A stretch of 64,000 nucleotides of DNA, taken from the NCBI GenBank assembly GCA_903813345.2, contig CAIIXF020000002.1:23698455-23762454 (forward strand), read 5' to 3'. Below the pieces are notes generated by a model. It ran no database searches, had not been told where the DNA came from, and was given only the letters and a program-made list of their open reading frames with translations. This DNA comes from Owenia fusiformis. Taxonomy: Eukaryota > Annelida > Polychaeta > Sabellida > Oweniidae. The position numbers and the translations under genes are program-made. Positions within the stretch are counted from its first letter, which is position 1; each line of letters opens with the position of its first letter. Shown piece after piece: positions 22,331 to 32,962 of the stretch.

Positions 22331-23198
22331 AAACAAAAAAACTTAATCGTTATTTGTGAGAGTACTTGGACCACATCAACTGTTTCCAGAACCTCTCTAC
22401 ATACTAGGAAATACGTTTTCATGTTTAAAAGGACACGTAGGTTATCAGGTTATAATTTTGTTGGGTATGAATGTATTTGATGTTGTCGTCTTATGTTTCC
22501 CTGCATTATGTCTTGATAATTTTGATATACTCGTATAATTAGAGGTGTCACACAGACCCATATCCATCAATCGTAATGTTAAATCGGACATCACCTTATC
22601 TCCTAACTGGTACTATTACTGAGATTTCGTATCAGCACTTTAGTCTACAAAATTAATGTTTAAAACTCATATATGTGAGCGTTAATGCAGGGACATTTCA
22701 TACAGCCTATAAACACCGCCCTTTCATCAAATGTGTTTTCTGGTTTCATTAATTTCGCCAATTTCTTAAGAAATTGATGGATAATTTCAAGATTATATGA
22801 TCAGAGACATAAACATGGCATATACCACATAAGTTTCTCATATTTAGTTGTTGTTTTTTAGTTGTTGTTTTTTGTTGAACCATATATTACGTACATGGAT
22901 AACTGTATTCTATTTACAAGTAGGCTGCATCTTGTATTAGAGCAAAACATAGCATCAAGTTTCACTAGAGCTGCTTAGAACACTTCTTATCAGATGTGTT
23001 GACAGCTCTCCTGATAAAGAAAGTGACCGGTAAGGAGCACGTAGGTTATCGCGAACAATTTCAAACGATTCTAACTTGAATTATGAATATTTTTTGATCA
23101 TGAATATGGGTGTATCTTTTAGATCCATTCATTATCTTCAAGAAAAGTATATATAATGATAATTTAGTTAATCAGACCTAAGTGATATTGAAGGGGCA

Positions 23199-23588
23199 AT
23201 GGACCAATCAACATACTTTTACAAAAATGTTGACCTAATTTTCACCAAAAATGCAACCTATTATTATATTGTTGAATGCATAATTAGAATGTGCTTTGAG
23301 ACATGTTCGATTTCCTAAAAGGAAAATTTGATTGCTCCAGGGACTTTAAAGATATTCAATTTGGATGACCAAAATGAACTGAAACCAATGGATAGCATGA
23401 GATTTTTCAATGGAGAAATAACATGGGGAACACTTATCTTAATGCAATTAAGTTTTTCTGTCAAGAACTATTTGATGCATCAAAATAAAGAATAGTAATG
23501 CATTAAACATTGTAAAAAATGATTGCATTTTTGGTGAAAATGGGGTCAACATCTTCAAAATGGGGTCAAAAAGTGTGTTGATGGTTGT
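23199..23588. mobile_element. 390-bp MITE with about 60-bp inverted ends
   Basis: The left end contains ACCAATCAACATACTTTT, then TTTTCACCAAAAATGCAA. The right end contains TTGCATTTTTGGTGAAAA, then AAGTGTGTTGATGGTTGT. The pairing is imperfect but continuous. No coding sequence was seen. Confidence 0.7.
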
Positions 23589-24439
23589 AAATATCTCCGA
23601 GTTTGTTTGAATTTATTATTACTGTGCATAATTTTCTTTGAGATAATGAATTGATCTAAAAGATAAACTTGTCTTCATTGTCAGAAAATAGTCATAATCC
23701 AAGATATAACCTTCTGAAATTGTTTGCGATAACCCACGTGCTCCTTTCTGGATTTGCTGAAGTTGACTCGGGTCGGAGGGCTCGGGTCAGGTCACAAACA
23801 GCTGCTTACCAATCCGGGTCGGGTCAGAACACTCAGGAATATCATTCATAAATTATCCTAAAATGCTTTATATTCCCAGCAAAAATTTCAAACTTTTAGC
23901 TAGCCTATTTCTTGTGTACATATAAATTATGAACGTAAAATAATTTCAAGTTTTTCTTCATGATTTAATGCCAAGTTTCTATCATTTTCCTCAATGGATA
24001 GCATGCAGTAATTTAGGCTTAAAAAGTATTATAACATGAAATACGAGGGTTAATCCAAATGTTCTTAACTGTTTGGTCTAAAAATCTTAATACTTTTTGA
24101 ATATTGTTCATATTTGGACACAACCACCCCATATATAGTAGTTTCATTTTGTGTAAAAATAAGCAATACATTTGACCAGCAACATAGGTGTCTGGTTACC
24201 ATAGCAACATGACAACATGTAGGTAGAGCAAGAGTATGACACAGTTATCCTGGTTCATCGTCAATGGAGCTTATTATTCAAAGGTCAGTTACAAAACCTT
24301 ATCAAACTAGATTACTTTTATGTATGTTGATCTATTTTGAGTCAATCAATTAGGTATGATACTTACTCATTTTAAAAATGTGTTCCAGGTGCCGAAGAAA
24401 GGTCTTAAAGATGCTATGAGAAAAAACGACCAGATCTCC

Positions 24440-25918
24440 GGGTGTCTACAAAACTAAGACCTAAGACCTACAAAACTTCATAACAGGGTCTTAGTTTTAT
24501 AACGTGGGGGTCTTAGTTTTATAACAGGGTCTTAGTTTTATAACGTGGGGGGTCTTAGTTTTATAACAGGGTCTTAGTTTTTAACGTGGGGGGTCTTAGT
24601 TTTATAACGTGGGGGGTCTTAGTTTTATAACGTGGGGGGTCTTAGTTTTATAACAGGGTCTTAGTTTTATAACGTGGGGGGTCTTAGTCTTATAACAGGG
24701 TCTTAGTTTTATAACGTGGGGGTCTTAGTTTTTTAACAGGGTCTTAGTTTTATTACGTGGGGGGTCTTAGTATTATAACAGGGTCTTAGTTTTATAACGT
24801 GGGGGGGTCTTAGTTTTATAACAGGGTCTTAGTTTTATAACGTGGGGGGTCTTAGTTTTATAACAGGGTCTTAGTTTTATAACGTGGGGGGTCTTAGTTT
24901 TATAACAGGGTCTTAGTTTTATAACGTGGGGGGTCTTAGTTTTATAACAGGGTCTTAGTTTTATAACGTGGGGGGTCTTAGTTTTATAACAGGGTCTTAG
25001 TTTTATAACGTGGGGGGTCTTAGTTTTATAACAGGGTCTTAGTTTTATAACGTGGGGGGTCTTAGTTTTATAACAGGGTCTTACTTTTATAACGTGGGGG
25101 GTCTTAGTTTTATAACAGGGTCTTAGTTTTATTACGTGGGGGTCTTAGTTTTATAACAGGGTCTTAGTTTTATAACGTGGGGAGTCTTAGTTTTATAACA
25201 GGGTCTTAGTTTTATAACGTGGGGGGGGTCTTAGTTTTATAACAGGGTCTTAGTTTTATAACGTGGGGGGTCTTAGTTTTATAACAGGGTCTTATTACGT
25301 GGGGGGTCTTTGTTTTATAACAGGGTCTTAGTTTTATTACGTGGGGGGTCTTAGTTTTATAACAGGGTCTTAGTTTTATAACGTTCGGGGTCTAAGTTTT
25401 ATAACAGGGTCTTAGTTTTATAACGTGGGGGGTCTTAGTTTTATAACAGGGTCTTAGTTTTATAACGTGGGGGGGTCTTAGTTTTATAACAGGGTCTTAG
25501 TTTTATAACGTGGGGGGTCTTAGTTCTGTAACAGGGTCTTAGTTTTATAACGTGGGGGGTCTTAGTTTTATAACTGGGTCTTAGTTTTATAACGTGGGGG
25601 GTCTTAGTTCTATAACAGGGTCTTAGTTTTATAACGTGGGGGGTCTTAGTTTTATAACAGGGTCTTAGTTTTATAACGTGGGGGTCTTAGTTTTATAACG
25701 TGGGGGGTCTTAGTTTTATAACAGGGTCTTAGTTTTATTACATGGGGGGTCTTAGTATTATAACAGGGTCTTAGTTTTATAACGTGGGGGGTCTTAGTTT
25801 TATAACAGGGTCTTAGTTTTATTACATGGGGGGTCTTAGTTTTATAACAGGGTCTTAGTTTTATAACGTGGGGGTCTTAGTTTTGTAGGTCTTAGGTCTT
25901 AGTTTTGTAGACACCCCC
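24440..25918. mobile_element. hAT-like element filled by a minisatellite
   Basis: AGATCTCC lies on both sides (24432-24439, 25919-25926), an 8-bp target duplication as made by hAT transposases. The ends are GGGTGTCTACAAAACTAAGA and the complement CTTAGTTTTGTAGACACCCC. Between them lies almost only a tandem array. Dropping the element and one AGATCTCC restores a continuous transposase frame (KRPDLLWNFYFHHDN), which confirms the insertion. Confidence 0.92.
24485..25880 (+). repeat. Alternating two-variant minisatellite
   Basis: Two unit types alternate: AACAGGGTCTTAGTTTTAT and AACGTGGGGGGTCTTAGTTT(TAT). The composite period is about 43 bp. Well over 25 composite units are present, with G-run length varying from 4 to 8. 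In a few places two units of the same type are adjacent. One unit (about 25384) has TTCGGGG in place of the G run. Confidence 0.95.
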
Positions 25919-25928
25919 AGATCTCCTT

Positions 25929-26218
25929 TGGAACTTTTACTTTCACCATGATAATGCCCAAGCCCACAGAGCCAATGTTACAATAGAGGCAATACACAAG
26001 TGCTTGTAGGCCCAACCTGATATGGCCCCATGTGACTTTCATATGTTTCCAGAGGCCAAGAAACCACTGTGTGGTATCGGTTTCGATGCGAAGCTGGCCT
26101 TATCCAGGCATTTACTAATATCGTTTATGCTACAGCTAAAGGTGAACTTCACCATGTATTTCAGAAACGCTGTAAGAAATGTGTAGCACATGGTGGTGAC
26201 TATATTGAAGGCGAATGA
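25929..26218 (+). pseudogene. Mariner transposase C-terminal remnant
   Basis: The reading frame gives WNFYFHHDNAQAHRANV, then a stop, then PDMAPCDFHMFPEAKKPLCG. After a frameshift it ends QKRCKKCVAHGGDYIEGE. These are the HHDNAPAH, SPDLAPCDFxxFPxLK and KRWxKCIxxxGDYxE segments of mariner transposases (catalytic Asp of HHDN and the distal Asp of PCDF retained). An in-frame stop, a frameshift and loss of the 5' part show it is dead. Confidence 0.9.
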
Positions 26219-27798
26219 ACTTAGAAACTATAATTACCTATTGTATGAGATTTTATGGGGGTGAAACTCCACGAATTGAAATGATCTGGAAAAGCTCTTC
26301 AATAGGATAGTTTCTAAATAGCAGAAAAATCAATGAAATCTCGTGCTGCCATCTTTTATTCAGCTTTTAACTCTGGCTAGAGCTCCATTCACTTACATGC
26401 TAAAATCTTGGAAAAGTGGCTTAATTTCATGATTTATCAAAGTGTGTTTGTTGAATCTGTATAAAACTTGAATGATATACCACATGATGACCCTGTTTAT
26501 GAACATGTTGTGATTCAACATGCTAATGTTGATTGACATACAAATAATCCACGGTTTTAAAGAATTTTAGCATTGCATCTATGGACATTTGGCCCAACTT
26601 TTTTTAAATTGTCATAGAAAATTATTCAAATTACATAACTGTGTAAATCAAAGCTATTTTAGGAGAAAACATTCCACTGAATTCAAATATACCATTTAAA
26701 AGAAGGTAATGTAAGTCATTAGAGGTCTAATATGCAAGTCTCTTAAAATCTCACGAAAAACGAGATTTAGCGAGATTTCAAAAGCTATATGGAAACTATA
26801 CTATTGCTGTAATTCGGAATAAAGTTTAATTTATTCCAGCTCCACCTACCCTGTTGTCATGTTGCTATAGTAACCAGGCACCTATGTTGCTGGTCAGATT
26901 TATTGTTTATTTTTACACAAAATGAAACTACTATATATGGGGTGGTTTTGGCCAAATATGAACAATATTCATAAAGTATTAAGATTTTTAGAGCAAACAG
27001 TTCGGAACTTTTGGATCGACCCTCGTATATTCACCCATTCACCAGTTGGGAGTACTAAATTCTTTTTTGTTGTCTTCTGACCTGACCGAAAATTACCCAA
27101 CCCACACACTTTTTTCTGGCCCACCGAACCCGAAGAATATCTGACCCGTGACACCTCTATATAATGCTTATATATCATATTTCCACTTTTCTTTTCCATT
27201 TCAAAAAAGATTGTACCCATCACATCTTTCAGTTTTTAAACTTAATAATAAAAGGAAAACTGAATAAAACTAAAATTAGTGTTCTCCATGTTATTTTGCC
27301 ATATGGATAGCTCATATTGTTATTCATCAATTTTAACTCACTTTGGTTAACCAGTCTCTATATCTTTAAATCCCCTGGTCTAATTCATTTTTGCTTTTAA
27401 GGAATAAACCAAGTCTCAAAGCACATTTTAAACTAAATATTAGGATTAGGATTGCACTTTTGGTATAAATTAGCCCAACATTTTTGAAAACGTATGTTGA
27501 AGGGCTTATTGTCCCAACAATATCACAGAGTTAAATTAGCTTACTAGTAATTATCATGTCATATGTTTTATGGATTAATAATTCGTGAATCTAAAAGATA
27601 CAAGTACCTGTCTTCACGATTGGAAAAATATTTACTATCAAAGTCATCTGAAATTCTTTGCGATAAAGGATAAACTACGTGGCCTTTTAATGCTTGTCAT
27701 CAGTTCATACTTTTTGGCACAAATATGACAACATACTTCTCTTTCAATGATGTTGTCAGTAAAAGTTAATTGCAGATTGGATTTTGAGTTAAACATAA

Positions 27799-28650
27799 TC
27801 ACCCTATGCAGACAGAGCGTGTGGGAAATATTGGGTGCGGAGCAAATGAGCGGAGGGTGCGGAGCTAACGGTCATTTTTGAATTTAAATTTGGGATATTT
27901 CTGAAACTAAGCCGTTTTGGGACTTCAAATATACCAAGATATGTGTATTTGACACCAAATATCAATACAATTGTGCAAATAGTAGCGCAATTCATTCTAT
28001 AGCGACGCAGTGTGCCTTAAACCTTTCCCAGACCTATATATTTTGAAATTATCCTTTTAATACTGAGTCCCCAGCATTCATAAAAAATGGTGTTCAAGGT
28101 ACACTATCTATACAAATTATTTTTGCATCTTGGAAGCCAGGCAGTATCTGTGTGATTTTATAAAAATTCGGAAATGTTTTTCAGATATGAGCCCCCTCTA
28201 AATATTGGGTGCGGAGGAGCTCCATAAACGTACCTCCGCACCCAATATTTAGAGGGGCTCATATCTGAAGAACATTTTCGAATTTTTATAAAATCACACA
28301 GATACTGCCTGGCTTCCAAGATGCAAAAATAATTTGCATGGGTAGTGTATCTTGAACACCATTTTTTATGAATGCTGGGGACGCAGTATTAAAAGGATAG
28401 TCTCAAAATATATAGGTCTGGGAAATGTTTAAGGCATAATGCGTCGCTATAAAATGAACTGCGCTACTATTTTCACAATCTTATTGATATTTGGTGTCAA
28501 ATACACATATCTTGGTATATTTGAAGTCCAAAAACGGCTTAGTTTCAGAAATATCCCAATTTTAAATTCAAAAATGACCGTTAGCTCCGCACCCTCCGCT
28601 CATTTGCGCCGCACCCAATATTTCCCACAGGCTCTGTCTGCATAGGGTGA
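27799..28650. mobile_element. 852-bp near-perfect palindrome (fold-back MITE)
   Basis: The left end TCACCCTATGCAGACAGAGC pairs with the right end GCTCTGTCTGCATAGGGTGA. Pairing continues to a centre near 28225 (ATTGGGTGCGGAGG / CCTCCGCACCCAAT), giving arms of about 420 bases with scattered mismatches. TAA flanks both sides. Mirror-image frames (27804-27995 and 28439-28645) arise only because the arms match. A half-copy lies at 21.8-22.3 kb. Confidence 0.92.
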
Positions 28651-29135
28651 TAATTGATTCTTTTTTAACCAGTTATCAGTAAGGTAATAAATGTTATAGA
28701 TTGTAATAGGCATAATGTTTTAAATTGAATTGTAACACATTTTATTATTTTTGATCAAAAACTAGTTTCAAATTTTATATGATGATGGCTAGGGACAAAG
28801 GAGCTTTCCCCAAGAAGAGATTTTCAAGATGGCCACTGAATTTTAAAATGGCCACCATATTTCGTAAAAATGCACCTGTTTAAATCCTCAGAAAATAGCC
28901 AAAATTCAACATATGACTGTCCGAAATCTGTTGCGATACTTTCCCTCCTCCTTTAACTGAAATAGATAGTTACAAAATATACAGACTTATCATCGTTGCA
29001 TGATGAAGTACTGTACATGTAGGAGACTTGACCTTAGTATAAATTACATGTTTTTTTTACTTGCTGTTTTCATCACCCATTACATACCAGAAAGAGAGAT
29101 ACAATGCCATTAATTATTAAAAAATATATTCTTAC
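28651..29135. other. Intron 1 sequence with mammal-like GGCC-A repeat
   Basis: Near 28830-28862, CAAGATGGCCACTG and AAAATGGCCACCAT resemble the repeat family at 53.6-54.2 kb and 15.71-15.75 kb. No exon was seen. Confidence 0.45.
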
Positions 29136-29343
29136 CAAATTTTTGTTCGAGTGTTGAACAGTTTCTTTGTTCCACTATTATTTCTTTTGTAACTGCAACA
29201 AGATCTGACTTCCGATTTTTTTGGATGTGACCAAGACTTAAATATATGAATGACACATTTGCAAATATAGATATAGATAGTAATGTATAAATAAATGTTT
29301 TCCATTGTATTTTTATGCTTTTAAAAATTTGGACCGCCATCAT
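29136..29343 (-). CDS. Beta-1,4-galactosyltransferase-like, exon 1 (membrane anchor)
   Basis: Starts at ATGATGGCGG (first ATG 29343; the second, 29340, may also serve) and runs to a GTAAGA donor in phase 1. It encodes a short basic cytosolic tail (about residues 1-15), one hydrophobic segment (about 16-36, TFIYTLLSISIFANVSFIYL) and a polar stem with an NCS glycosylation site. This is the type II Golgi-anchor layout of glycosyltransferases. The phase (one base out) matches the two-base entry of exon 2 at 15647, giving a continuous frame across a 13.5-kb intron. The link to exon 2 is inferred from strand, phase and topology. Confidence 0.65.
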
Positions 29344-29540
29344 CGTAAGTCTGTTTTCTGAGAAGTGGAGTTAGTCTTGTTTAAAATCGAACGTGGTTTA
29401 GAAATAAAACCCTCATGATAAGATAATTAGATTAAGCATCTTTTTAAGTTAATATTTTACTTGTAGTTTAATGTTTAATGTTTTGCTTTTATGTCTCCAC
29501 ATCACATAATGTTGGGCTATATTGTCGGACTAGTGGCAAT

Positions 29541-29573
29541 CTGTCTGTCTGCCTGTCAGTCTGTCTGTCTGTC
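29541..29573. repeat. CTGT/CTGC microsatellite
   Basis: CTGTCTGTCTGCCTGTCAGT, then CTGTCTGTCTGTCC. It lies in a dispersed repeat related to the CCGT-rich one at 53.48 kb, upstream of galactosyltransferase exon 1. Confidence 0.85.
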
Positions 29574-29989
29574 CATACGTTCGGTAGTGTTCTCCAAAAC
29601 CGCAACTGGTTAACAACTTCAGCTTTTCAGGGATAATGTTTGAGCACATACAGATGTGGTAGAAAAAAATTTGACTCGATCCCCACCTACTTCCTGTTGG
29701 CCATTGATAATGACTGATACATACTTCCTGTCTGCCATTTTGAAGTCAATTGCCAAAAGCCTTATCTGCAAACTTGAAGAAAAATGGCTGCACAGTTATT
29801 TTAAAAACTTTCAACATTTTCTTAAACTCACTTCGTTCTACATCTGACTAGGTGTTGGACATGTTAGCTTAGTCATGGAGGCTATTTTGAATATTTAAAA
29901 ACAAAGTCAGCGAGTGGTAATATTTTTTATCCCACGATTAATGTGTTATCTGTACAATAACAGGTATTGATATTTCTGATATTATTGAA

Positions 29990-30085
29990 ATCCGTGTGAT
30001 ATTTTCCAGAAAATCGTTTATCAAACTCATATGCGTGTGATATCGTTTATCTCACGCATATCCGTGTGATATCACATTTCCATTT
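29990..30085. repeat. Short tandem/inverted block with CGTGTGATAT
   Basis: CGTGTGATATCGTTTATCTC and variants occur three times in under 100 bases (29993, 30034, 30062). GTGATATCAC-like parts make it partly palindromic. Confidence 0.7.
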
Positions 30086-30663
30086 CGCGCCACAATATTG
30101 TTGGAAATTAGGTCAGATAATTTATTCTCTTTTGAGAAAATAGGTCCGTCAATTTATTCTCTTTAATAATCCACATGTCAAATATATCATAAAAATATAT
30201 ATAATGTAAGAATAAGTGGTTACATGTAGTTTTTTTTAATTGTAAAAAGTTCAGAAAAATTTTAATGTATGCATTATTTTTTCTAAAAACACCAATGTTT
30301 AGTACCATAGTTCATAATTGCATACGATGATATCATGATTGGTCCAGTTTCAAGCCTCATAGCATCTGAAACAAAACAACTATGGAACATAACTTTGTCA
30401 TAAATGTTTACACTGTAATTTATTGTATTATTGATTAACAAATAAGCAAAATGGCACATTTTGGAATTATTGCAATGTAAAATAAATACATCAATCAATA
30501 CTGTAGTTTAATCAACTGAATTACATGTTCCAAGTGACAATTCTAATTGATTATCAGAATAAAGATTTTTATTAAAATAAACTTGTAGTTTCAATCTGTT
30601 CCTATCTTACTTCCTGCGAAAGCTATTTGGATTTTGATATAATAGCTTTCCCACGGAGCATTT
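30086..30663. other. Intergenic, nothing recognised
   Basis: AT-rich. The minus-strand frames at 30108-30308 and 30283-30498 are low-complexity and unsupported. Confidence 0.4.
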
Positions 30664-31146
30664 GGACAGCTCAATGATCGTGACCTTTGAAATCGAATTA
30701 AGTCGATCCGCGGCTTACTTTTGGTCTCTAACTGTGTCTTACATCAGTATCATCAATCCGTGTAAGTATTGGAGCGCTGGAGTACTTCTTTTTCGATCAA
30801 GACTTGTAATTGTTAGTCGAGAGAATCGTTTTACTGCCAAATTCCAATATGGCGGTTTCTGCTCGGACATTTTCGTAAATCTCCGGAGGTTGTCCGAACC
30901 TAACTAATTCTCAAAATTCATTTCGTTCGTTGCGTATCTCGCACCTAGCAAACCGCCATATTGGAAATAGGTCTGTAAAACCTTAACTCGATGAACAATT
31001 TACAAGTCTTGATCGAAAAAGAAGTACTCCAGCGCTCCAATACTTACACGGATTGATGATACTGATGTAAGACACAGTTAGAGACCAAAAGTAAGCCGCG
31101 GATCGACTTAATTCAATTTCAAAGGTCACTATTGATCAGCTGTTCA
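30664..31146. mobile_element. 480-bp palindromic MITE
   Basis: Arms of about 210 bases pair: GTGACCTTTGAAATCGAATT and AAGTCGATCCGCGGCTTACT on the left pair with AAGTAAGCCGCGGATCGACT and AATTTCAAAGGTCAC on the right. The roughly 70-base centre contains GGTTGTCCGAACCTAACTAA. The 30662-30907 frame is an arm read in one direction. Confidence 0.88.
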
Positions 31147-32584
31147 CTTCTCCGTTTGAGAGCCATAAGTTTCAAAATCTAACATGGCTCTCGAAGTGAG
31201 TAATTCCTATCAATACAATCTTGATTGAGCATCGGGGACAAATGGCATATTGGGAAAAATCAGAGTATTTGCAGTTCAGTGCATAGCCCCAGGTAAAGGA
31301 GGCTTATAATAGATAGGGCCATTCAAAGATACTCTTATATGTTTAACATCTTGTTTAGTGTCCCCATTTAAGACAGTTTGGAGGTATAAACCAGTTTTTT
31401 TCAATTTTATTTGTTATTTGGTTATGTAACCAATACATATTATGGCACTTACTTTTGTTTTAAAAAATTGCCTAAATAGGAGGGAGGAGACATTAAACAC
31501 ATGTTTAAATTTGAATGGCCTATTGAGGTTTCCTCGAGTCGAGGATTTCCTGGGGTGCTGCATTAAACCGCAATATAATATCAGGGGTTTCCTTAGCAGC
31601 AGGCAACAGACAATTTTCACCAGTTGTTTTTACAAAATTGCCTGTTGTATTTAGAGACTTTTTTACTTTTCCATGTTTTTATGATTTCCATTAATTTTGC
31701 CTGTTGTGAGAAATTCTAGTGAAACCCCTGAATATATAACTAATATTTATAATATGCTAGCTGCATCATGAAATCAAGGCTATTATAGCATCCTCGTTAA
31801 AACTCATATTCTGTCTTAAAGGGGCAACAAACACGAGAGAATGTTAGGACTTTGCTTGAATTACCCCAGAATGAAATAACCCCATGTCTCAATTCAATGA
31901 AGGGCCTCTAATGAGTAACTTTCTAAAAAATAGTTACAGTCTTACAATATTTCTGCTCATAACTTTTCATATTATTCTTATATTTTTACATAAGTCAAAG
32001 CTTAAAACTCACCTCGTGATTAACTAGATGTCTCCTTTTTCAATTCTAATAAATTTAGACATGATCTTCAATTAAATCTGCAATTAATTCTGTATTTGAG
32101 CAGACATCCCTTTATCAGATAATGAAATGAAATGAAATATGAAAAAAACAGTGCCTTGCTTTTTGAAGATCGCTTCCAACATTTTACACTCTTTTCTGCT
32201 ATTTTAATATTTAGTGGAGCACGTATCATAATCCTTTCCTATTATGCTAATCCAAGTCTTACTTTGTGAACATCCATAATCACGGACATAAGCAAATACC
32301 CAATAAATAATGAGAAAATATGACTAGTAGTAAGTAACAGTTTCTCTAGTTGTGATATACCATTGGAAAGGTGAATGGTGAACAGGTCAAGACATTTTTA
32401 TCATGTATATATTGTGATAGTTTTCACCTATTAAAGGCAGAATGAGATATGGTGAGCAAATTTCCAAATCTTTGTGTCAATGTTAATATTATGGGGAATT
32501 TTGTATTTATAATTTTGTTTGTAATTTTTTCTTTTCCGATGGTGTATTCAAACATAATGGGTTGTTTATTCAGCTGTGATTTCC
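31147..32584. other. Intergenic spacer downstream of the C4orf33 gene
   Basis: Overlapping frames on opposite strands at 31414-31654 are chance overlaps. No repeat or exon was recognised. Confidence 0.4.
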
Positions 32585-32681
32585 TCATGGCTTAATTGTC
32601 CATAGCTCTGATGGTTCAGCATTTGTGTTCTCTGGGGCAAGCTTGGCAAAGTCTATAGGCTGGAAATACTCTAGCTTGTGA
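32585..32681 (-). CDS. C4orf33: UPF0462 protein C4orf33 homologue, exon 5 (C-terminus)
   Basis: After acceptor TTTATTTCAG the exon completes a codon and encodes HKLEYFQPIDFAKLAPENT, ending EPSELWTIKP and a TGA stop. In the vertebrate protein the corresponding part reads HxLEYFxxF near the C-terminus. The joined five exons encode 196 residues against about 199 in human. Molecular function is unknown in any species. Confidence 0.9.
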
Positions 32682-32962
32682 CTGAAATAAAGAGGAAAAC
32701 TTCTCATGATTAGAATTTTGGTGTATGAGGTAGCCATACTAACATATAAGTAAAACAAAGTAAAAAATTACAATTTTCTCCAATGGTCCGCCCTCAATAG
32801 ATTTTTTAGTTAAAACAATGTAAATGATAAGTTAAAAGTCCCCAAATCTTTGAAATTAATATTCAGGTTTCATAAGTTTTATATAAAGTAATTGAGTTAT
32901 TTTGACATTATTTAATTTGATATTTCAAGTTGGTACCAAATTAAAAAACAGTTAGTATACTA

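Larger units (their letters stand above)
24044..27025 (+). mobile_element. Mariner-type element, decayed and interrupted
   Basis: Inverted ends CGAGGGTTAATCCAAA and TTTGGATCGACCCTCG are flanked by TA on both sides (24042-24043, 27026-27027). The inverted similarity extends inward about 170 bases and includes a paired GTTACCATAGCAAC. A transposase C-terminal remnant is read on the plus strand. The N-terminal half is deleted, and a minisatellite element sits inside. Confidence 0.9.
22541..27158. mobile_element. Probable hAT-type element, host of nested insertions
   Basis: The left end AGAGGTGTCAC pairs with the right end GTGACACCTCT. The 8-bp flanks GTATAATT and ATATAATG share six bases (TATAAT). 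Internal GGGTCGGGTC-rich blocks lie at 23768-23835. Removing the mariner inside would leave about 1.6 kb. The short terminal match and imperfect duplication make this a moderate call. Confidence 0.45.

Noticed and set aside
27804-28645. Mirror-image frames with GVKYTYLGIFEVPKRLSF
   Set aside because: They are the two arms of the palindrome. Identity comes from DNA pairing, not from selection on protein.
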